A stretch of DNA of 64,000 nucleotides from Ochrobactrum sp. CGA5 (GCF_006345815.1 NZ_VCIG01000038.1:310001-374000), one strand, 5' to 3'; positions 47,335 through 58,183 are shown, numbered from the stretch's first letter. The notes: a model not told the origin generated them from the letters alone. A program made the numbers and translations.

Positions 47335-47934
47335 ATGCTCGACATCGGTTGGTCTGAACTTCTGATTATTGCGATCGTGATGATCGTGGTGGTCGGTCCC
47401 AAGGATTTGCCGAAAATGCTGCGCGCATTCGGCAAAGCAACCGCACGCATGCGTGCAACCGCCAACGAGTTCAAGCAACAATTCAACGAAGCCTTGAAAG
47501 AAGCTGAGCTTGATGACGTCAAGACCATCATTGATGAGACCCGCAAGCTCGATCCGCGGTCGAAAATCACGCAAGTGTTCGATCCGATTCGTAGTGCCGG
47601 CGAGGATTTGCGCGCGGGCCTTCAGTCCACGTCGTCCATGTCTGCGGCAACGCCTGATAAAGTCGCTGAAGTAACGACGCCGGTGGATGCTGGTGGCGCC
47701 CCGGTTCCGGCTGTTGCGGAGAAAGCCGCTGCGCCTAGGAAGACAATTCGCAAGACTACACCGAAGGCAGAGGGCGAAGCCAAAACGAAAGTTGCTCCGC
47801 AGAAGGCTTCCGTCGCGAAACCTGCTTCCAAGAAGCCCGCAGCAGCGAAGTCGGAAACAGCAAGGGGTGGAATGACCACGGCTGCTGCCGCACCCGCCAA
47901 AAAGACCACGAAGAAGACAGGAACCAAAGCGTGA
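47335..47934 (+). CDS. tatB: Sec-independent translocase subunit TatB
   Basis: TatB forms the twin-arginine signal receptor with TatC. The 199-residue product begins MLDIGWSELLIIAIVMIVVVGPKDLPKMLRAFGKATARMR, the TatB pattern of a TM helix, then a Gly-Pro hinge and an amphipathic helix. The C-terminal third is a Lys/Ala/Pro-rich tail, longer than in E. coli. Its end overlaps tatC by 4 bases. Confidence 0.94.
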   Translation: MLDIGWSELLIIAIVMIVVVGPKDLPKMLRAFGKATARMRATANEFKQQFNEALKEAELDDVKTIIDETRKLDPRSKITQVFDPIRSAGEDLRAGLQSTSSMSAATPDKVAEVTTPVDAGGAPVPAVAEKAAAPRKTIRKTTPKAEGEAKTKVAPQKASVAKPASKKPAAAKSETARGGMTTAAAAPAKKTTKKTGTKA

Positions 47935-48755
47935 CACGCGACGAGGACGAAATCGAACAGAGTGCAGCACCTCTGCTTGAGCACCTGATCGAGCTGCGCC
48001 GCCGCCTGATCTGGGCAATTCTGGCATTTTTCGTGGCATTTATTGTCTGTTTCGCTTTCGCCAAACAGCTCTTCAACCTGCTTGTTGTGCCTTATCAATG
48101 GGCGCTCGACTGGGCGGGTATGGATCGTTCGAAAGCCGAGTTGATCTATACCGCACCGCAGGAATTCTTCTTTACGCAGGTCAAGGTGGCCATGTTCGGG
48201 GGTATTGTGCTGGCATTTCCGGTGATTGCCGCACAGATTTACAAGTTCGTGGCGCCCGGCCTCTACAAGCACGAACGCATGGCGTTCCTACCTTTCTTGA
48301 TCGCATCGCCGATCCTCTTTCTGGCTGGCGGCGCGCTCGTCTACTTCTTCTTCACGCCGATGGTGATGTGGTTCTTCCTTGCAATGCAGCAAACCGGCGG
48401 CAGCGGCGAAGTCCAGATTTCTTTGCTACCGAAGGTATCGGAATATCTGAGCCTCATCATGACGCTCATCTTCGCTTTCGGTCTGGTCTTCCAGCTGCCG
48501 GTCGTGACCAGCCTTATGGCGCGGGTCGGGCTGGTGACTTCGGCGGGCCTCAAAGACAAGCGCAAATACGCAATCGTCATCGCTTTCATCGTCGCGGCTG
48601 TGCTGACACCGCCCGATCCGGCAAGCCAGATCGGCCTTGCGTTGCCGACAATCCTTCTCTACGAGATTTCAATCATCGTGGCGCGCATGATCGAGAAGAA
48701 GCGGGATGAGGCTCAGGAATCGACCGACGCCGAAAACAACACTTCATCGTCCTGA
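47931..48755 (+). CDS. tatC: Sec-independent translocase subunit TatC
   Basis: TatC is the six-TM core receptor for twin-arginine signals. The 274-residue product has the N-terminal LLEHLIELRRRLIW motif near residue 14, an APQEFFFTQVKVAMFGGIVLAFPVIAAQIYKFVAPGLYKHER block near 73-115, and the later LTPPDPASQIGLALPTILLYE. The start is a GTG inside the tatB stop (GTGA), indicating coupled translation. Confidence 0.96.
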   Translation: MTRDEDEIEQSAAPLLEHLIELRRRLIWAILAFFVAFIVCFAFAKQLFNLLVVPYQWALDWAGMDRSKAELIYTAPQEFFFTQVKVAMFGGIVLAFPVIAAQIYKFVAPGLYKHERMAFLPFLIASPILFLAGGALVYFFFTPMVMWFFLAMQQTGGSGEVQISLLPKVSEYLSLIMTLIFAFGLVFQLPVVTSLMARVGLVTSAGLKDKRKYAIVIAFIVAAVLTPPDPASQIGLALPTILLYEISIIVARMIEKKRDEAQESTDAENNTSSS

Positions 48756-48830
48756 TTTGTCACGTTGATTCTGTGAGGTCGCAGGGTGTGCGGCCTCGCT
48801 TCTGTTCAATTTCACGAAACGGCTTTTCCC

Positions 48831-50114
48831 ATGCTTGACATCAAATGGATACGCGAAAACCCTGAAACCCTCGACAAAGCGCTCGCTAAGCGTGGGGCTC
48901 AGTCGCAGTCGTCCGAATTGATGGCGCTGGACGAAAGACGCCGCGAATATGTGGGCAAGGTTCAGGCTGCCCAGGAGCGTCGCAACGCCGCTTCGAAGGA
49001 AATCGGCAAGGCCATGGCTGCGAAGGATGCAGCAACGGCTGAGAAGCTGAAGGCCGAAGTTGCCGAGTTGAAGGATTTTCTTGCTCAGGCCGAAGATGAA
49101 GAACGTCGGCTAACCAAGGAACTGAACGACGCGCTGTCAGCCATCCCCAATATTCCGCTCGAAGATGTGCCGCTCGGCAAGGATGAGAGCGACAATGTCG
49201 AAGTCCGCCGCGTCGGCAATCAGCGCAACTTTTCCTTCCAGCCCAAGGAACATTTCGAGTTGGGCGAAGCGCTTGGCTACATGGATTTCGAGCGCGCTGC
49301 CAAGCTTGCAGGTTCGCGCTTTACAGTGTTGAAGGGGCCGCTTGCGCGTCTGGAACGTGCGCTCGGCCAGTTCATGCTCGACCTGCACACTATCGAGCAT
49401 GGCTATACCGAAACCATGCCGCCGCTGATGGTGCGCGATGAGGCGGTGTACGGAACTGGTCAGTTGCCGAAATTTTCGGAAGACCTTTTTCGCACCACGG
49501 ATGGCCGCTGGCTTATTCCAACGGCTGAGGTTCCACTGACCAATTTAGTCGCGGATGAAATTGTCGATACAAAGTCGCTTCCCCAGCGCTACACGGCGCT
49601 GACTCCTTGCTTCCGTTCGGAAGCGGGCTCTGCTGGTCGTGACACGCGCGGTATGCTGCGCCAACACCAGTTCCTGAAGGTGGAAATGGTGTCGATCACC
49701 GATGCGGATAGCTCGGTTGAAGAGCATGAGCGCATGACTGCCTGTGCCGAAGAAGTGCTGAAGCGTCTTGGTCTGCCCTTCCGTACTGTGGTGCTTTGCA
49801 CTGGCGACATGGGTTTCGGTGCACAGAAAACCTACGACATCGAAGTATGGCTTCCCGGCCAGAACACCTATCGCGAAATCTCCAGTTGCTCTGTCTGTGG
49901 CGATTTCCAGGGCCGTCGCATGAATGCCCGTTATCGTCCGGAAGGCGAGAAATCGACCCGTTTCGTGCATACGCTAAACGGTTCAGGCGTCGCTGTCGGT
50001 CGTGCTCTGATCGCTGTTATGGAAAATTATCAGGAAGAAGATGGCAGCATTCATATTCCTGAAGCATTGCAGCCATACATGGGCGGCCTCACGCGCATAG
50101 AAAAAGCTGCGTGA
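48831..50114 (+). CDS. serS: Seryl-tRNA synthetase
   Basis: SerS is a class II synthetase. The 427-residue product has the N-terminal long coiled-coil arm (about residues 25-105, rich in Glu, Ala and Lys) that reads the tRNA long arm. The catalytic core shows [14 protein letters not shown] near 233, [23 protein letters not shown] (motif 2) near 262 and [18 protein letters not shown] (motif 3) near 385. The ATG at 48831 ([12 protein letters not shown]) is the conventional start. Confidence 0.97.
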   Translation: MLDIKWIRENPETLDKALAKRGAQSQSSELMALDERRREYVGKVQAAQERRNAASKEIGKAMAAKDAATAEKLKAEVAELKDFLAQAEDEERRLTKELNDALSAIPNIPLEDVPLGKDESDNVEVRRVGNQRNFSFQPKEHFELGEALGYMDFERAAKLAGSRFTVLKGPLARLERALGQFMLDLHTIEHGYTETMPPLMVRDEAVYGTGQLPKFSEDLFRTTDGRWLIPTAEVPLTNLVADEIVDTKSLPQRYTALTPCFRSEAGSAGRDTRGMLRQHQFLKVEMVSITDADSSVEEHERMTACAEEVLKRLGLPFRTVVLCTGDMGFGAQKTYDIEVWLPGQNTYREISSCSVCGDFQGRRMNARYRPEGEKSTRFVHTLNGSGVAVGRALIAVMENYQEEDGSIHIPEALQPYMGGLTRIEKAA

Positions 50115-50152
50115 ATCACAATTATTGATAGCCTTAATGAAGGAGTGACGAC

Positions 50153-50920
50153 GTGCGAATTCTGCTGACGAACGATGATGGTATCCACGCTGAAGGCCTC
50201 GCAGTTCTGGAGCGGATCGCACGCAAGCTCTCCGACGATGTCTGGGTGGTCGCGCCGGAAACCGATCAGAGCGGCCTCGCGCATTCGCTGACGCTGTCGG
50301 AACCGCTCCGTCTGCGCCAGATAGACGAACGCCATTTCGCCCTGCGTGGCACGCCGACGGATTGCGTTATCATGGGTGTGCGCCGCGTTCTGCCGGGTGC
50401 GCCTGATCTTATTCTTTCGGGCGTGAACTCCGGTGCTAATATTGCAGATGATGTTACCTATTCGGGCACCGTCGCCGGTGCCATGGAAGGCACGCTGCTC
50501 GGCGTCCGTTCCATCGCGCTGTCCCAGGAATACGAATACGAAGGCGACCGCCGCATCGTACCTTGGGAAACGGCGGAAACCCACGCACCAGACCTTATCC
50601 GTAAGCTGATGGCAGCCGGATGGCCGGAAGGTGTGCTTCTGAATCTTAACTTCCCGAACTGCGGCGCGGACGAAGTCAAGGGAACGCGCGTCACGGCTCA
50701 AGGTAAGCTTAGCCACGACGCCCGCCTTGATGAACGTCGTGACGGGCGCGGTTTCCCGTACTTCTGGCTGCATTTCGGTCGGGGCAAAGCGCCGGTCGCA
50801 GATGACAGCGATATCGCGGCCATCCGTTCCGATTGCATTTCGGTAACTCCGTTGCACCTGGACCTGACCGCGCATAAGGTTCGAGCAGAATTGAGCGCAG
50901 CACTTGGGGTTGAAGCATGA
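50153..50920 (+). CDS. surE: 5'/3'-nucleotidase SurE
   Basis: SurE is a metal-dependent survival phosphatase acting on nucleoside monophosphates. The 255-residue product begins [16 protein letters not shown] with the metal-binding Asp pair, and has [11 protein letters not shown] near 42, the [10 protein letters not shown] segment near 66 and [22 protein letters not shown] near 92. A GTG start preceded by AAGGAGTGACGAC is used. It overlaps pcm by 4 bases, the common surE-pcm arrangement. Confidence 0.95.
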   Translation: MRILLTNDDGIHAEGLAVLERIARKLSDDVWVVAPETDQSGLAHSLTLSEPLRLRQIDERHFALRGTPTDCVIMGVRRVLPGAPDLILSGVNSGANIADDVTYSGTVAGAMEGTLLGVRSIALSQEYEYEGDRRIVPWETAETHAPDLIRKLMAAGWPEGVLLNLNFPNCGADEVKGTRVTAQGKLSHDARLDERRDGRGFPYFWLHFGRGKAPVADDSDIAAIRSDCISVTPLHLDLTAHKVRAELSAALGVEA

Positions 50921-51585
50921 GGCAGGCGACGTCTGAGCGCCCACGGCTTTCGGACAGGGAAGGATTTGCGTCCTTCGTCATGCGGATGCGAGGATGCGGT
51001 ATTGACGATCCGCGTCTGTTTTCGGTCATTGAGGCCACCCCGCGCCAGAGTTTTCTCGCGTCCTCATGGTCTCATCTCGCCTATAGTCCACGTACTGCAC
51101 CGCTTGATTGCGGTGAGTATATGGAAGGTATCGATGAACAGGTGCGCGCCATTGCTGCGCTCAGGCTGGAACCCGGTCATCGGGTGCTGGAAATCGGAAC
51201 AGGCTCCGGTTTCACGGCGGCTGTTATGTCTTCGTTAGCCGGTCGCGTGACGACCGTTGAACGTTACCGAAAGCTTTGCGACCTCGCTTTACAGCAATTT
51301 GTGTCGCTGAAGCGCGAGAACATCATGGTGAAGCATGCCGATGGTCGCCATGGAATGCCGGGCGGTCCGTTCGACCGCATCTTGATCTGGCTCGCCTGCG
51401 ATGAAGTGCCGCGTCACTTCGTTGATCTATTGGCTACGCATGGCGTATTGATCGCGCCCATTGGCCCAGGAGACGGTCCCCAGGTTATGACACGCATCGC
51501 CAAGGTCGGTAGCCGATTCGAGCAGGAAGACTTGATGACGGTCCGCTACCAGCCTTTCATAGAAGGTGTCTCGTCTGTCTTGTGA
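50917..51585 (+). CDS. pcm: Protein-L-isoaspartate O-methyltransferase
   Basis: Pcm methylates isoaspartyl residues to start repair of aged proteins. The 222-residue product has the family's substrate-site block [48 protein letters not shown] around residues 68-110, with the SAM motif [10 protein letters not shown] and VTTVERY after it. The N-terminus fits the alphaproteobacterial subgroup. It is translationally coupled to surE and followed by the nlpD-like gene. Confidence 0.92.
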   Translation: MRQATSERPRLSDREGFASFVMRMRGCGIDDPRLFSVIEATPRQSFLASSWSHLAYSPRTAPLDCGEYMEGIDEQVRAIAALRLEPGHRVLEIGTGSGFTAAVMSSLAGRVTTVERYRKLCDLALQQFVSLKRENIMVKHADGRHGMPGGPFDRILIWLACDEVPRHFVDLLATHGVLIAPIGPGDGPQVMTRIAKVGSRFEQEDLMTVRYQPFIEGVSSVL

Positions 51586-51779
51586 CCGACGCGTATCGAT
51601 TCGTCATGTTGATGGCTATCAGGCTCTCATCGGAAACGCCGGGGAGAGTAATGAGCCTCTTTTGGGCTTATGGTATTTAATTGGTGAATCTTTTCTCGAA
51701 GAATTGCGGTTCTTAACCAGAGAGTAACATTAACGCGTTTTAATCACCTTACTGAGTTTCGAGTATGGGCGAGTTGAAC

Positions 51780-53084
51780 ATGCGTTTAAAAATTTTGCAG
51801 CACACGTCTGAACGTCTTCTGCGGAATGTCGCGATCGTTCTGATTGCCGGTTTTGGTGCCGGGTGCAGTGCCGATACGATGCGCTTCACTGATGGTATCA
51901 GTACGGGCTCTACGTCCAGTCAGCGTGTCGCGCAGCAGCCGGCCGGCGATCTTTATGCATCTGCGGCTCCCGTGGCTCCTGCTTCGAGTGGTTCTGTTCA
52001 GCGCAATTCGTTGCCGCCGGTGTCTTCGGCGCCGATGGCAGCACCTGTCGCAGCAGCACGACAGTCAGTTCAGGCTCCAGTCGCAACGGCATCCAATAGT
52101 ATCCAGAATCATGTCGGGCAGGCGCAGGACATGGCCGCAAGCCGTATGAACAATACGGTCAATGCTGCAGGCACCAAGGTGGCCAGCGCGGCAACATCTA
52201 CGCGCAATACAGTAAATGGCGCGCAGGAAAAGGTGCTTGGTCAGCTTCCGGCGAATCCAACGATGCCAAGGCCAGCGGATAACAATATTGCGGTTGTCCC
52301 GCAGGCGCCTGCAGTCAACGGCAAGAAGCCTTCGGCAAGCGATATGGCTTCGGCGGGCGCAAATGCTACGACGCCACCAGCGCCAAACGGTACCTACACG
52401 GTTAAGAGCGGTGATTCGCTTTTCTCAATCGCGCAGAGGCATAACGTTCCTGTCGAACAGTTGAAGAAGGCAAATGGTCTGTCGAATGGCGCTATTCGGG
52501 TCGGTCAGTCACTCGTCATTCCTTCTGCCGCAGTAGGCAATGCAACGCAGGTAGCAGCGGTTTCGCAGCAGCCAGAAAACCCGGCAAAAACGGCTACCGC
52601 ACCGGCCGCGAAAGCCGATGTGAAACCTTATACGCCGCCACAGGCAAGCAACAAAGTCATTGAAGAAGCGGAAAAGGATCAGGCGGCAGCGCCTTCCTCA
52701 ACCGGCATTTCCCAAATGCGTTGGCCGGTACGTGGCCGCATTCTCGCGAGCTTCGGCCAGCGCGACGGCACATCGGTGAGCGACGGCATCGATATCATGG
52801 TTCCAGAAGGAACGTCTGTTAAAGCCGCTGAAAATGGCGTCGTTATCTATGCCGGTGATGGTCTCAAGGAATTTGGTCAGACGGTTTTGATCCGTCATGA
52901 CAATGGCCTTGTCACTGTCTATGGTCATAACAGCCAGATACTGGTCCAGCGCGGCCAGAAGGTTCGCCGTGGTGAAGAAATCGCGAAATCGGGTATGAGC
53001 GGCAACGCGAAATCTCCGAAGCTGCACTTTGAAGTGCGCAAGAATTCGGCTCCCGTCAATCCTTCCAAGTACTTGGAAACGTGA
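51780..53084 (+). CDS. nlpD: NlpD-like lipoprotein: LysM plus degenerate M23 (LytM) domain
   Basis: The 434-residue product has a lipobox GFGAGC near residue 28, a long Ala/Pro/Gln linker, and one LysM domain ([21 protein letters not shown], about 203-247). A C-terminal LytM/M23 domain spans about 318-430. Metal ligands look incomplete: the first His is Ser in VSDGIDIM, and the H-x-H is K-x-H in SPKLHFEV. In E. coli such degenerate LytM proteins (NlpD, EnvC) activate amidases rather than cut peptidoglycan. The surE-pcm-nlpD order supports the name. The ATG at 51780 has GGGCGAG upstream. Confidence 0.87.
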   Translation: MRLKILQHTSERLLRNVAIVLIAGFGAGCSADTMRFTDGISTGSTSSQRVAQQPAGDLYASAAPVAPASSGSVQRNSLPPVSSAPMAAPVAAARQSVQAPVATASNSIQNHVGQAQDMAASRMNNTVNAAGTKVASAATSTRNTVNGAQEKVLGQLPANPTMPRPADNNIAVVPQAPAVNGKKPSASDMASAGANATTPPAPNGTYTVKSGDSLFSIAQRHNVPVEQLKKANGLSNGAIRVGQSLVIPSAAVGNATQVAAVSQQPENPAKTATAPAAKADVKPYTPPQASNKVIEEAEKDQAAAPSSTGISQMRWPVRGRILASFGQRDGTSVSDGIDIMVPEGTSVKAAENGVVIYAGDGLKEFGQTVLIRHDNGLVTVYGHNSQILVQRGQKVRRGEEIAKSGMSGNAKSPKLHFEVRKNSAPVNPSKYLET

Positions 53085-53095
53085 CTAAGAATAAA

Positions 53096-53131
53096 CAAAA
53101 AGGCGGGCAAGAAGCCCGCCTTTCTTTTTAT
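53096..53131 (+). terminator. Terminator after nlpD
   Basis: AAAAAGGCGGGC pairs with GCCCGCCTTT, then CTTTTTA. It may also serve the convergent DUF815 gene. Confidence 0.85.
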
Positions 53132-53146
53132 GGTTAGTTCGTCGTT

Positions 53147-54010
53147 TCAAATAGCAATTCCGAGGCGACCTGCCAGATCCTGTATATATTGCCATGCAAC
53201 ACGTCCCGAACGGTTTCCACGTGTTGTCGACCATTCCAGCGCTTCGGCCTGCATTTTGGCTGGATCGTAAGCCAGCTTGAAATGCGTTGCATAGCCGTCG
53301 ACCATGGCGAGATAATCATCCTGACTGCATTTGTGGAAGCCAAGCCAAAGACCGAAACGGTCAGAAAGCGATACTTTTTCCTCGATGGCTTCCGAAGGGT
53401 TGATTGCCGTCGATCGCTCGTTGTCGATCATGTCACGCGGCATCAGATGACGTCGGTTCGAGGTCGCATAGAAGATCACATTATCGGGGCGACCTTCCAC
53501 ACCACCTTCAAGCGCGGCCTTGAGTGATTTATAGGACGTATCGTCATGATCGAATGAAAGGTCATCACAGAACAAAATGAACCGATAGTCTGTGTCCTTG
53601 ATTAGGTTCATCAATATCGGAAGGCTATCAATATCCTCACGGTGAATCTCGATCAGCTTGAGCTGAGCGCGGTCCGGCATTTCTGCGTTCACGCTTGCCT
53701 GTGCAGCCTTGACGAGGGAGGATTTACCCATGCCGCGCGCACCCCAGAGCAACACGTTATTGGCCGGGAAGCCTTTTGCGAAACGCCGGGTATTGTCCAC
53801 GAGCTGGTCACGTACCAAATCTACGCCACGGATCAGTGCGATATCCACTCGGTTAACGCGCTTTACCGGATCCAGTGCCAGTCGTTCGGGAGCCCAGACA
53901 AAGCAGTCTGCAGCATCAAGATCGGGTGTTTTGGCTTCCGGCGGCGCAATGCGTTCCAGAGCGGCGATCAAACGGTCCAGCTTTTGGCTGAGGATGTCTT
54001 CGGTCGTCAT
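53147..54010 (-). CDS. DUF815 AAA+ family ATP-binding protein
   Basis: The 287-residue P-loop ATPase has a Walker A in LLWGARGMGKSSLVKA near residue 90, a Walker B-like FILFCDDLSFD near 150, and a sensor-like FYATSNRRHLMPRD near 185. DUF815 proteins resemble AAA+ loaders but have no defined role. It is the only leftward gene within the long rightward 39-58 kb run, so it is independently expressed. Confidence 0.88.
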   Translation of the reverse strand: MTTEDILSQKLDRLIAALERIAPPEAKTPDLDAADCFVWAPERLALDPVKRVNRVDIALIRGVDLVRDQLVDNTRRFAKGFPANNVLLWGARGMGKSSLVKAAQASVNAEMPDRAQLKLIEIHREDIDSLPILMNLIKDTDYRFILFCDDLSFDHDDTSYKSLKAALEGGVEGRPDNVIFYATSNRRHLMPRDMIDNERSTAINPSEAIEEKVSLSDRFGLWLGFHKCSQDDYLAMVDGYATHFKLAYDPAKMQAEALEWSTTRGNRSGRVAWQYIQDLAGRLGIAI

Positions 54011-54169
54011 TTCATGCCCCTGATGATAGGGCTAACGGCTTAACATGTCACAGCGGAGGCGAAAAGTGTGCGACCTTGGCGCAGGCGGGATCATCGCCGG
54101 TTGCATTTGGCGCGCTAACCATTGTAATGCCGTTAATAATTTGTCTTCGAGACTTCAGAGGAGTTCCTA

Positions 54170-54511
54170 ATGTTCGTAACACCGGCTTTCGCTCAAGCAT
54201 CCGGCGGCGCTGCTGGACCAGATATGCTCATGAGCATTCTGCCGTTCATCCTGATCTTCGTGATCATGTACTTCCTTATCATCCGTCCTCAGCGGACCCA
54301 GATGAAGAAGCGTCAGGAAATGCTGGGTCAAGTTCGTCGCGGCGACACTGTCGTGACCGGCGGCGGCATTGTCGGCAAGGTTCAGAAGGTCGTTGACGAC
54401 AACGAACTGGAAGTCGAAATCGCTGAAGGCGTTCGCATTCGCGTCATGCGCAGCACGTTGATGGATGTTCGTGTCAAGGGCGAGCCCGTCGCCGACAACA
54501 AGAACAAGTAA
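54170..54511 (+). CDS. yajC: Preprotein translocase accessory subunit YajC
   Basis: YajC is a single-TM protein that associates with SecDF and the Sec holotranslocon. The 113-residue product has a TM helix near residues 22-44 (MSILPFILIFVIMYFLII) followed by RPQRTQMKKRQEMLGQVRRGDTVVTGGGIVGKV, the family signature. It precedes secDF by 152 bases, a gap that contains a stable stem-loop. Confidence 0.95.
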   Translation: MFVTPAFAQASGGAAGPDMLMSILPFILIFVIMYFLIIRPQRTQMKKRQEMLGQVRRGDTVVTGGGIVGKVQKVVDDNELEVEIAEGVRIRVMRSTLMDVRVKGEPVADNKNK

Positions 54512-54520
54512 TCTTTTACG

Positions 54521-54562
54521 GCGCGCTGGCCCTGGTAAGATTTCCATAACCGGGGCCTGCGC
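54521..54562 (+). other. Stem-loop in the yajC-secDF gap
   Basis: The arms GCGC-GGCCC-GGT (54521-54535) and ACC-GGGCC-GCGC (54549-54562) pair with small bulges. No U-tract follows, so it is more likely an mRNA stabiliser or processing site than a terminator. Confidence 0.45.
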
Positions 54563-54663
54563 ATTATCCGGTAAGCGCTGATGCGCGTACCACGACGCCG
54601 GAAAGCGGTTCGCAATCGGCGAACTCCGGCTTGCTCTATCCAAGCTGATACGGAAGCTGCTCT

Positions 54664-56940
54664 ATGCTCTATTTTTCACGCTGGAAATCTGCCCTGATCT
54701 GGCTCGCGGTTCTCGTGAGTTTCGTCATCGCATCCCCTAACTTTTTCTCGCGTGAAACGCTAGCAAAGCTACCAAACTTCCTGCCGAAGCAGCAGATCGC
54801 CCTAGGACTCGATCTTTCCGGGGGCTCTCGTCTGGTGCTACAGGTGCAAAGTCCTGGACGAGATGACCTCAAGCGTACCGCGAATATTATGCGGCAGCGC
54901 CTGGAAGAACTCGGGTATGGCAAACCTCTCGTGGGGGAGGAGAATCGCAACCAGATTCGAGTCGAAGTTCCCGGCGTTTATGATGCGCAACTTCTGAAAG
55001 ACATTCTTAGCGTTCGCGGCAATTTCTCTTTCCGCGTTGTAGACAGCACCATGTCGCCGGACGATGCCATCCGTGGTACGCCACCAGGTGATAGTGAAGT
55101 CATCTACTCCTACGATGACCCGCCTGTCGGCTACCTCGTCAAGAAGCAACCGATCCTGACAGGTGCCAATGTAACCGACGCCAAGGCGACACTTTCCGAC
55201 GATGATAGCGAACCCGTCATTACGCTGACATTGGACGACGCAGGCCGCAAAAGCCTTGCAGAGGCAACATCGCATCTCGTTGGCGGTAATTTTGCCATCG
55301 TCGTTGACAATCAGGTCGTTTCAGCGCCCGCCGTCGACGAGAAGCTTGATACGAATGAGCTCCAGATTTCAGGCGCTTTCGATCTTCAGGCCGCAAATAA
55401 CATGGCGGTCGTGCTGCGGTCGGGCGCGCTTCCGCAGAATGTTACTGTGCTGGAAGAACGCACGATTGCATCGGCTCTCGGCGAAGACTATGCCAGCGCC
55501 GCCGCATTGGCAGCCTTGCTTGCGGCATTGCTGGTCGGCCTGTTCATGGTCCTGTCCTACGGGATCCTTGGTGTGATTGCCATGGTCGCACTGGCTGTCA
55601 ACATCATCATCCTCACTGCCATATTATCACTGATCGGCGCTTCGATCAGTCTCGCCAGCATCGCCGGTTTGGTACTGACCATCGGTTTGGCTGTTGATGC
55701 TCATATCCTGATATACGAGCGTGTGCGCGAAGACCGTCGCAAAGGTTATTCCGTCGTTCAAGCTATGGAATCCGGTTTTTATCGCGCTCTTTCTACGATC
55801 ATTGATGCCAATCTCACCACACTTATCGCAGCGCTTGTTCTGTTCCTGCTTGGATCGGGAACAGTTCACGGTTTCGCGCTGACAGTTGCGGTCGGTATCG
55901 GCACAACACTTTTCACCACGCTCACATTCACGCGGCTGCTTATCGCGCAATGGGTGCGTACAGCCAAACCGAAGGAAGTGCCTAAGCGTCGTCTGAAACT
56001 GGTTCCGACCGTAACGCATATTCCGTTCATGCGCTTGCAGTTTGTGACACTTGGTATTTCTGTTCTGGCGTGCGCTATTGTAGTCGCCCTATTCATAAAT
56101 ATAGGCTTCAATTACGGTATTGATTTCCGTGGCGGCTCGATGGTCGAATTGCAGGCCCGGAGCGGCGACGCCAACCTTGAAGACATCAACGAGCGTCTCA
56201 GCGAACTCAACATCGACAGCGCCCGTGTTTTACCAGCAAAATCCCCGCGCTCTGCCCTTGTCATTATCGGCAGCCAGGAAGTCGGTGATGATGCCGAACA
56301 AACCGTCGCGGTGAAGCTACGCGGAGAATTCGAGGAGGATTATTCGTTCCAGCGTGTTGAAGTCGTCGGACCGACGGTCTCGGAACAGCTTTCCCGCGCC
56401 GGTATTATGGCGGTTATTCTGTCGCTGATCGGCATCTTCATCTACGTGTGGGTTCGGTTCCGCTGGCAACTCGCTCTTGGCGCAGTGCTGTCAACCTTGC
56501 ACGATGTCATCATCCTTGCAGGCATGTTCATAGTGTTCCGCATGGAATTCAATCTCTGGAGCGTTGCCGCAATTTTGACGATCATTGGGTATTCGCTCAA
56601 CGATACGGTGGTGATCTACGACCGTGTGCGCGAGAATCTGCGGGTCTATAAAAGTGCGCCACTGCCTGCCATCATCGATGCCTCTATTAATCAGACGCTT
56701 TCGCGTACCCTGTTGACGTCCTTCGTGACATTTCTCGCTCATATCCCGCTCTACGCCTTCGGTGGCGCTGATATACGCAGTTTTGCGCTGGCGCTGAGCG
56801 TCGGTATTATTGTTGCAAGCTATTCGTCGATCTTCATCGCCGCCCCATTGCTCGTGCAGTTCGGGCTCAAGCCGCGCGGTCCCGAAAAGGGCGATTCTAT
56901 GGACGATGAACTGGCGCAATCACTGAATTTGGAAAGCTGA
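54664..56940 (+). CDS. secDF: Fused protein translocase subunit SecDF
   Basis: SecDF is an RND-family membrane protein that uses the proton gradient to pull exported proteins from SecYEG. The 758-residue protein joins SecD (about residues 1-445) and SecF (about 460-758). The SecD half has [17 protein letters not shown] near 46 and a TM block from about 280. The SecF half has the matching [12 protein letters not shown] near 485 and a second TM block from about 580. Fusion is normal in many alphaproteobacteria. The next gene starts 2 bases after the stop. Confidence 0.96.
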   Translation: MLYFSRWKSALIWLAVLVSFVIASPNFFSRETLAKLPNFLPKQQIALGLDLSGGSRLVLQVQSPGRDDLKRTANIMRQRLEELGYGKPLVGEENRNQIRVEVPGVYDAQLLKDILSVRGNFSFRVVDSTMSPDDAIRGTPPGDSEVIYSYDDPPVGYLVKKQPILTGANVTDAKATLSDDDSEPVITLTLDDAGRKSLAEATSHLVGGNFAIVVDNQVVSAPAVDEKLDTNELQISGAFDLQAANNMAVVLRSGALPQNVTVLEERTIASALGEDYASAAALAALLAALLVGLFMVLSYGILGVIAMVALAVNIIILTAILSLIGASISLASIAGLVLTIGLAVDAHILIYERVREDRRKGYSVVQAMESGFYRALSTIIDANLTTLIAALVLFLLGSGTVHGFALTVAVGIGTTLFTTLTFTRLLIAQWVRTAKPKEVPKRRLKLVPTVTHIPFMRLQFVTLGISVLACAIVVALFINIGFNYGIDFRGGSMVELQARSGDANLEDINERLSELNIDSARVLPAKSPRSALVIIGSQEVGDDAEQTVAVKLRGEFEEDYSFQRVEVVGPTVSEQLSRAGIMAVILSLIGIFIYVWVRFRWQLALGAVLSTLHDVIILAGMFIVFRMEFNLWSVAAILTIIGYSLNDTVVIYDRVRENLRVYKSAPLPAIIDASINQTLSRTLLTSFVTFLAHIPLYAFGGADIRSFALALSVGIIVASYSSIFIAAPLLVQFGLKPRGPEKGDSMDDELAQSLNLES

Positions 56941-56942
56941 AA

Positions 56943-57332
56943 ATGGCCAAAGGGATAGAGATACGCGAAGCCCATTATCCAGGCCGTGCTCCCATTGATG
57001 CCTATGGCAATGGAGGCTTCCGTTTCGCCGAAATGTCGCATCGCGGGTCTATCATTTGCCTGCCTTCGGGAATTCACGGCTGGGAACCTGCGACGCCGCC
57101 GGTATTAGCCAAAGCCGACCTGGAGATGGTCCTAGAGCAGGCATCAGATATTGAGATTCTGCTGGTGGGCACGGGCATGGACCTGCGCCGTATCCCCGAA
57201 GAGGTGCGCGCCATCTTGCGCGAACACCGCATTTCTTCTGATCCCATGAGCACGGGCGCCGCCGTGCGTACCTATAATGTGCTACTTGCCGAAGATCGTG
57301 CGGTCGCGGCGGCTTTGATTGCTGTAGACTAA
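56943..57332 (+). CDS. Mth938-like (DUF498/NDUFAF3 family) protein
   Basis: The 129-residue product matches the Mth938/DUF498 fold, with YGNGGFRFAEMSHRGSIICLPSGIHGW at about residues 20-46 and LLVGTGMDLRRIPEEVRAILREHRI at about 74-98. The mitochondrial member NDUFAF3 is a complex I assembly factor; bacterial function is unproven. It is packed between secDF (2-base gap) and a phytoene-synthase-like gene (4-base gap), so the three are co-expressed. Confidence 0.88.
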   Translation: MAKGIEIREAHYPGRAPIDAYGNGGFRFAEMSHRGSIICLPSGIHGWEPATPPVLAKADLEMVLEQASDIEILLVGTGMDLRRIPEEVRAILREHRISSDPMSTGAAVRTYNVLLAEDRAVAAALIAVD

Positions 57333-57336
57333 CATC

Positions 57337-58170
57337 ATGAACGAGAATGAGGCACATTGCCTGGCATTGCTTCGCGAAGCTGACCGGGATCGCTATCTTT
57401 CAGTGCTCTATGCACCGGAAGATCGGCGTGGCGGTCTGGCTGCATTATACGCCTTTAACGCCGAGGTTGCGCGTATCCGTGATCTCGTGCACGAGCCATT
57501 GCCCGGCGAAGTTCGGCTGCAATGGTGGCGCGATCTTATCAACGGCGAGGCGAGGGGCAGTGCGCAAGCGCATCCCATTGCGGCAGCGCTGACAAGCACC
57601 ATTGAAAAATATGAGCTGCCTAAAACTGCTTTTGACAATTATTGCGAAGCACGCATCTTCGATCTTTATGACGATCCGATGCCTAGCCGCAATGATCTGG
57701 AGGGGTATTGCGGCGAAACCGCATCGGCTATAATCCAATTAGCGGGTTTTGTGCTGGACAGAGACGCCGCACAGGCGCAGACCGAAATAACCGGCCATGC
57801 TGGAGTAACACAAGCCGTGACCGGCTTGCTTCGCCTTATGCCTATTCATCGGCGGCGCGGGCAACTTTATTTTCCCGCTGATATGTTGCAGGCAGTCGGA
57901 GTCACACGCGAAACTTTTATAGCGGGCGAAGACAAAGCAGCGATAGAGCGCGTCATTAGCATCATTCTGGCTTTCGCGCGTGAACATCTGGCGATTTTCG
58001 AGAAGAACAAGTCAGAGTTACCGAAGAGTCTAGCTCCGGCATTCTTGCCTTTGGCGCTTGTTCCAGCCTATCTGCGGGCAATTGAGAATCTAGGCGCGCA
58101 GGCTGCGGAAAAGGTGGCAGATATTTCAGCCGTCAGAAAACAATGGCTCATGTTCAGGGCAAACTTCTGA
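57337..58170 (+). CDS. Squalene/phytoene synthase family protein, NDUFAF6-like
   Basis: The 277-residue all-helical protein belongs to COG1562. The usual prenyl-synthase Asp-rich motif positions read FNAEVARIRDLVHEP (near residue 34) and GLLRLMPIHRRRGQLYFP (near 170), lacking the two D-x-x-x-D sites. A terpenoid-forming activity is therefore doubtful. It resembles NDUFAF6, a mitochondrial complex I assembly factor of this fold. No hopanoid or carotenoid genes are nearby. Confidence 0.8.
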   Translation: MNENEAHCLALLREADRDRYLSVLYAPEDRRGGLAALYAFNAEVARIRDLVHEPLPGEVRLQWWRDLINGEARGSAQAHPIAAALTSTIEKYELPKTAFDNYCEARIFDLYDDPMPSRNDLEGYCGETASAIIQLAGFVLDRDAAQAQTEITGHAGVTQAVTGLLRLMPIHRRRGQLYFPADMLQAVGVTRETFIAGEDKAAIERVISIILAFAREHLAIFEKNKSELPKSLAPAFLPLALVPAYLRAIENLGAQAAEKVADISAVRKQWLMFRANF

Positions 58171-58183
58171 ATGGCGGGAGCAG

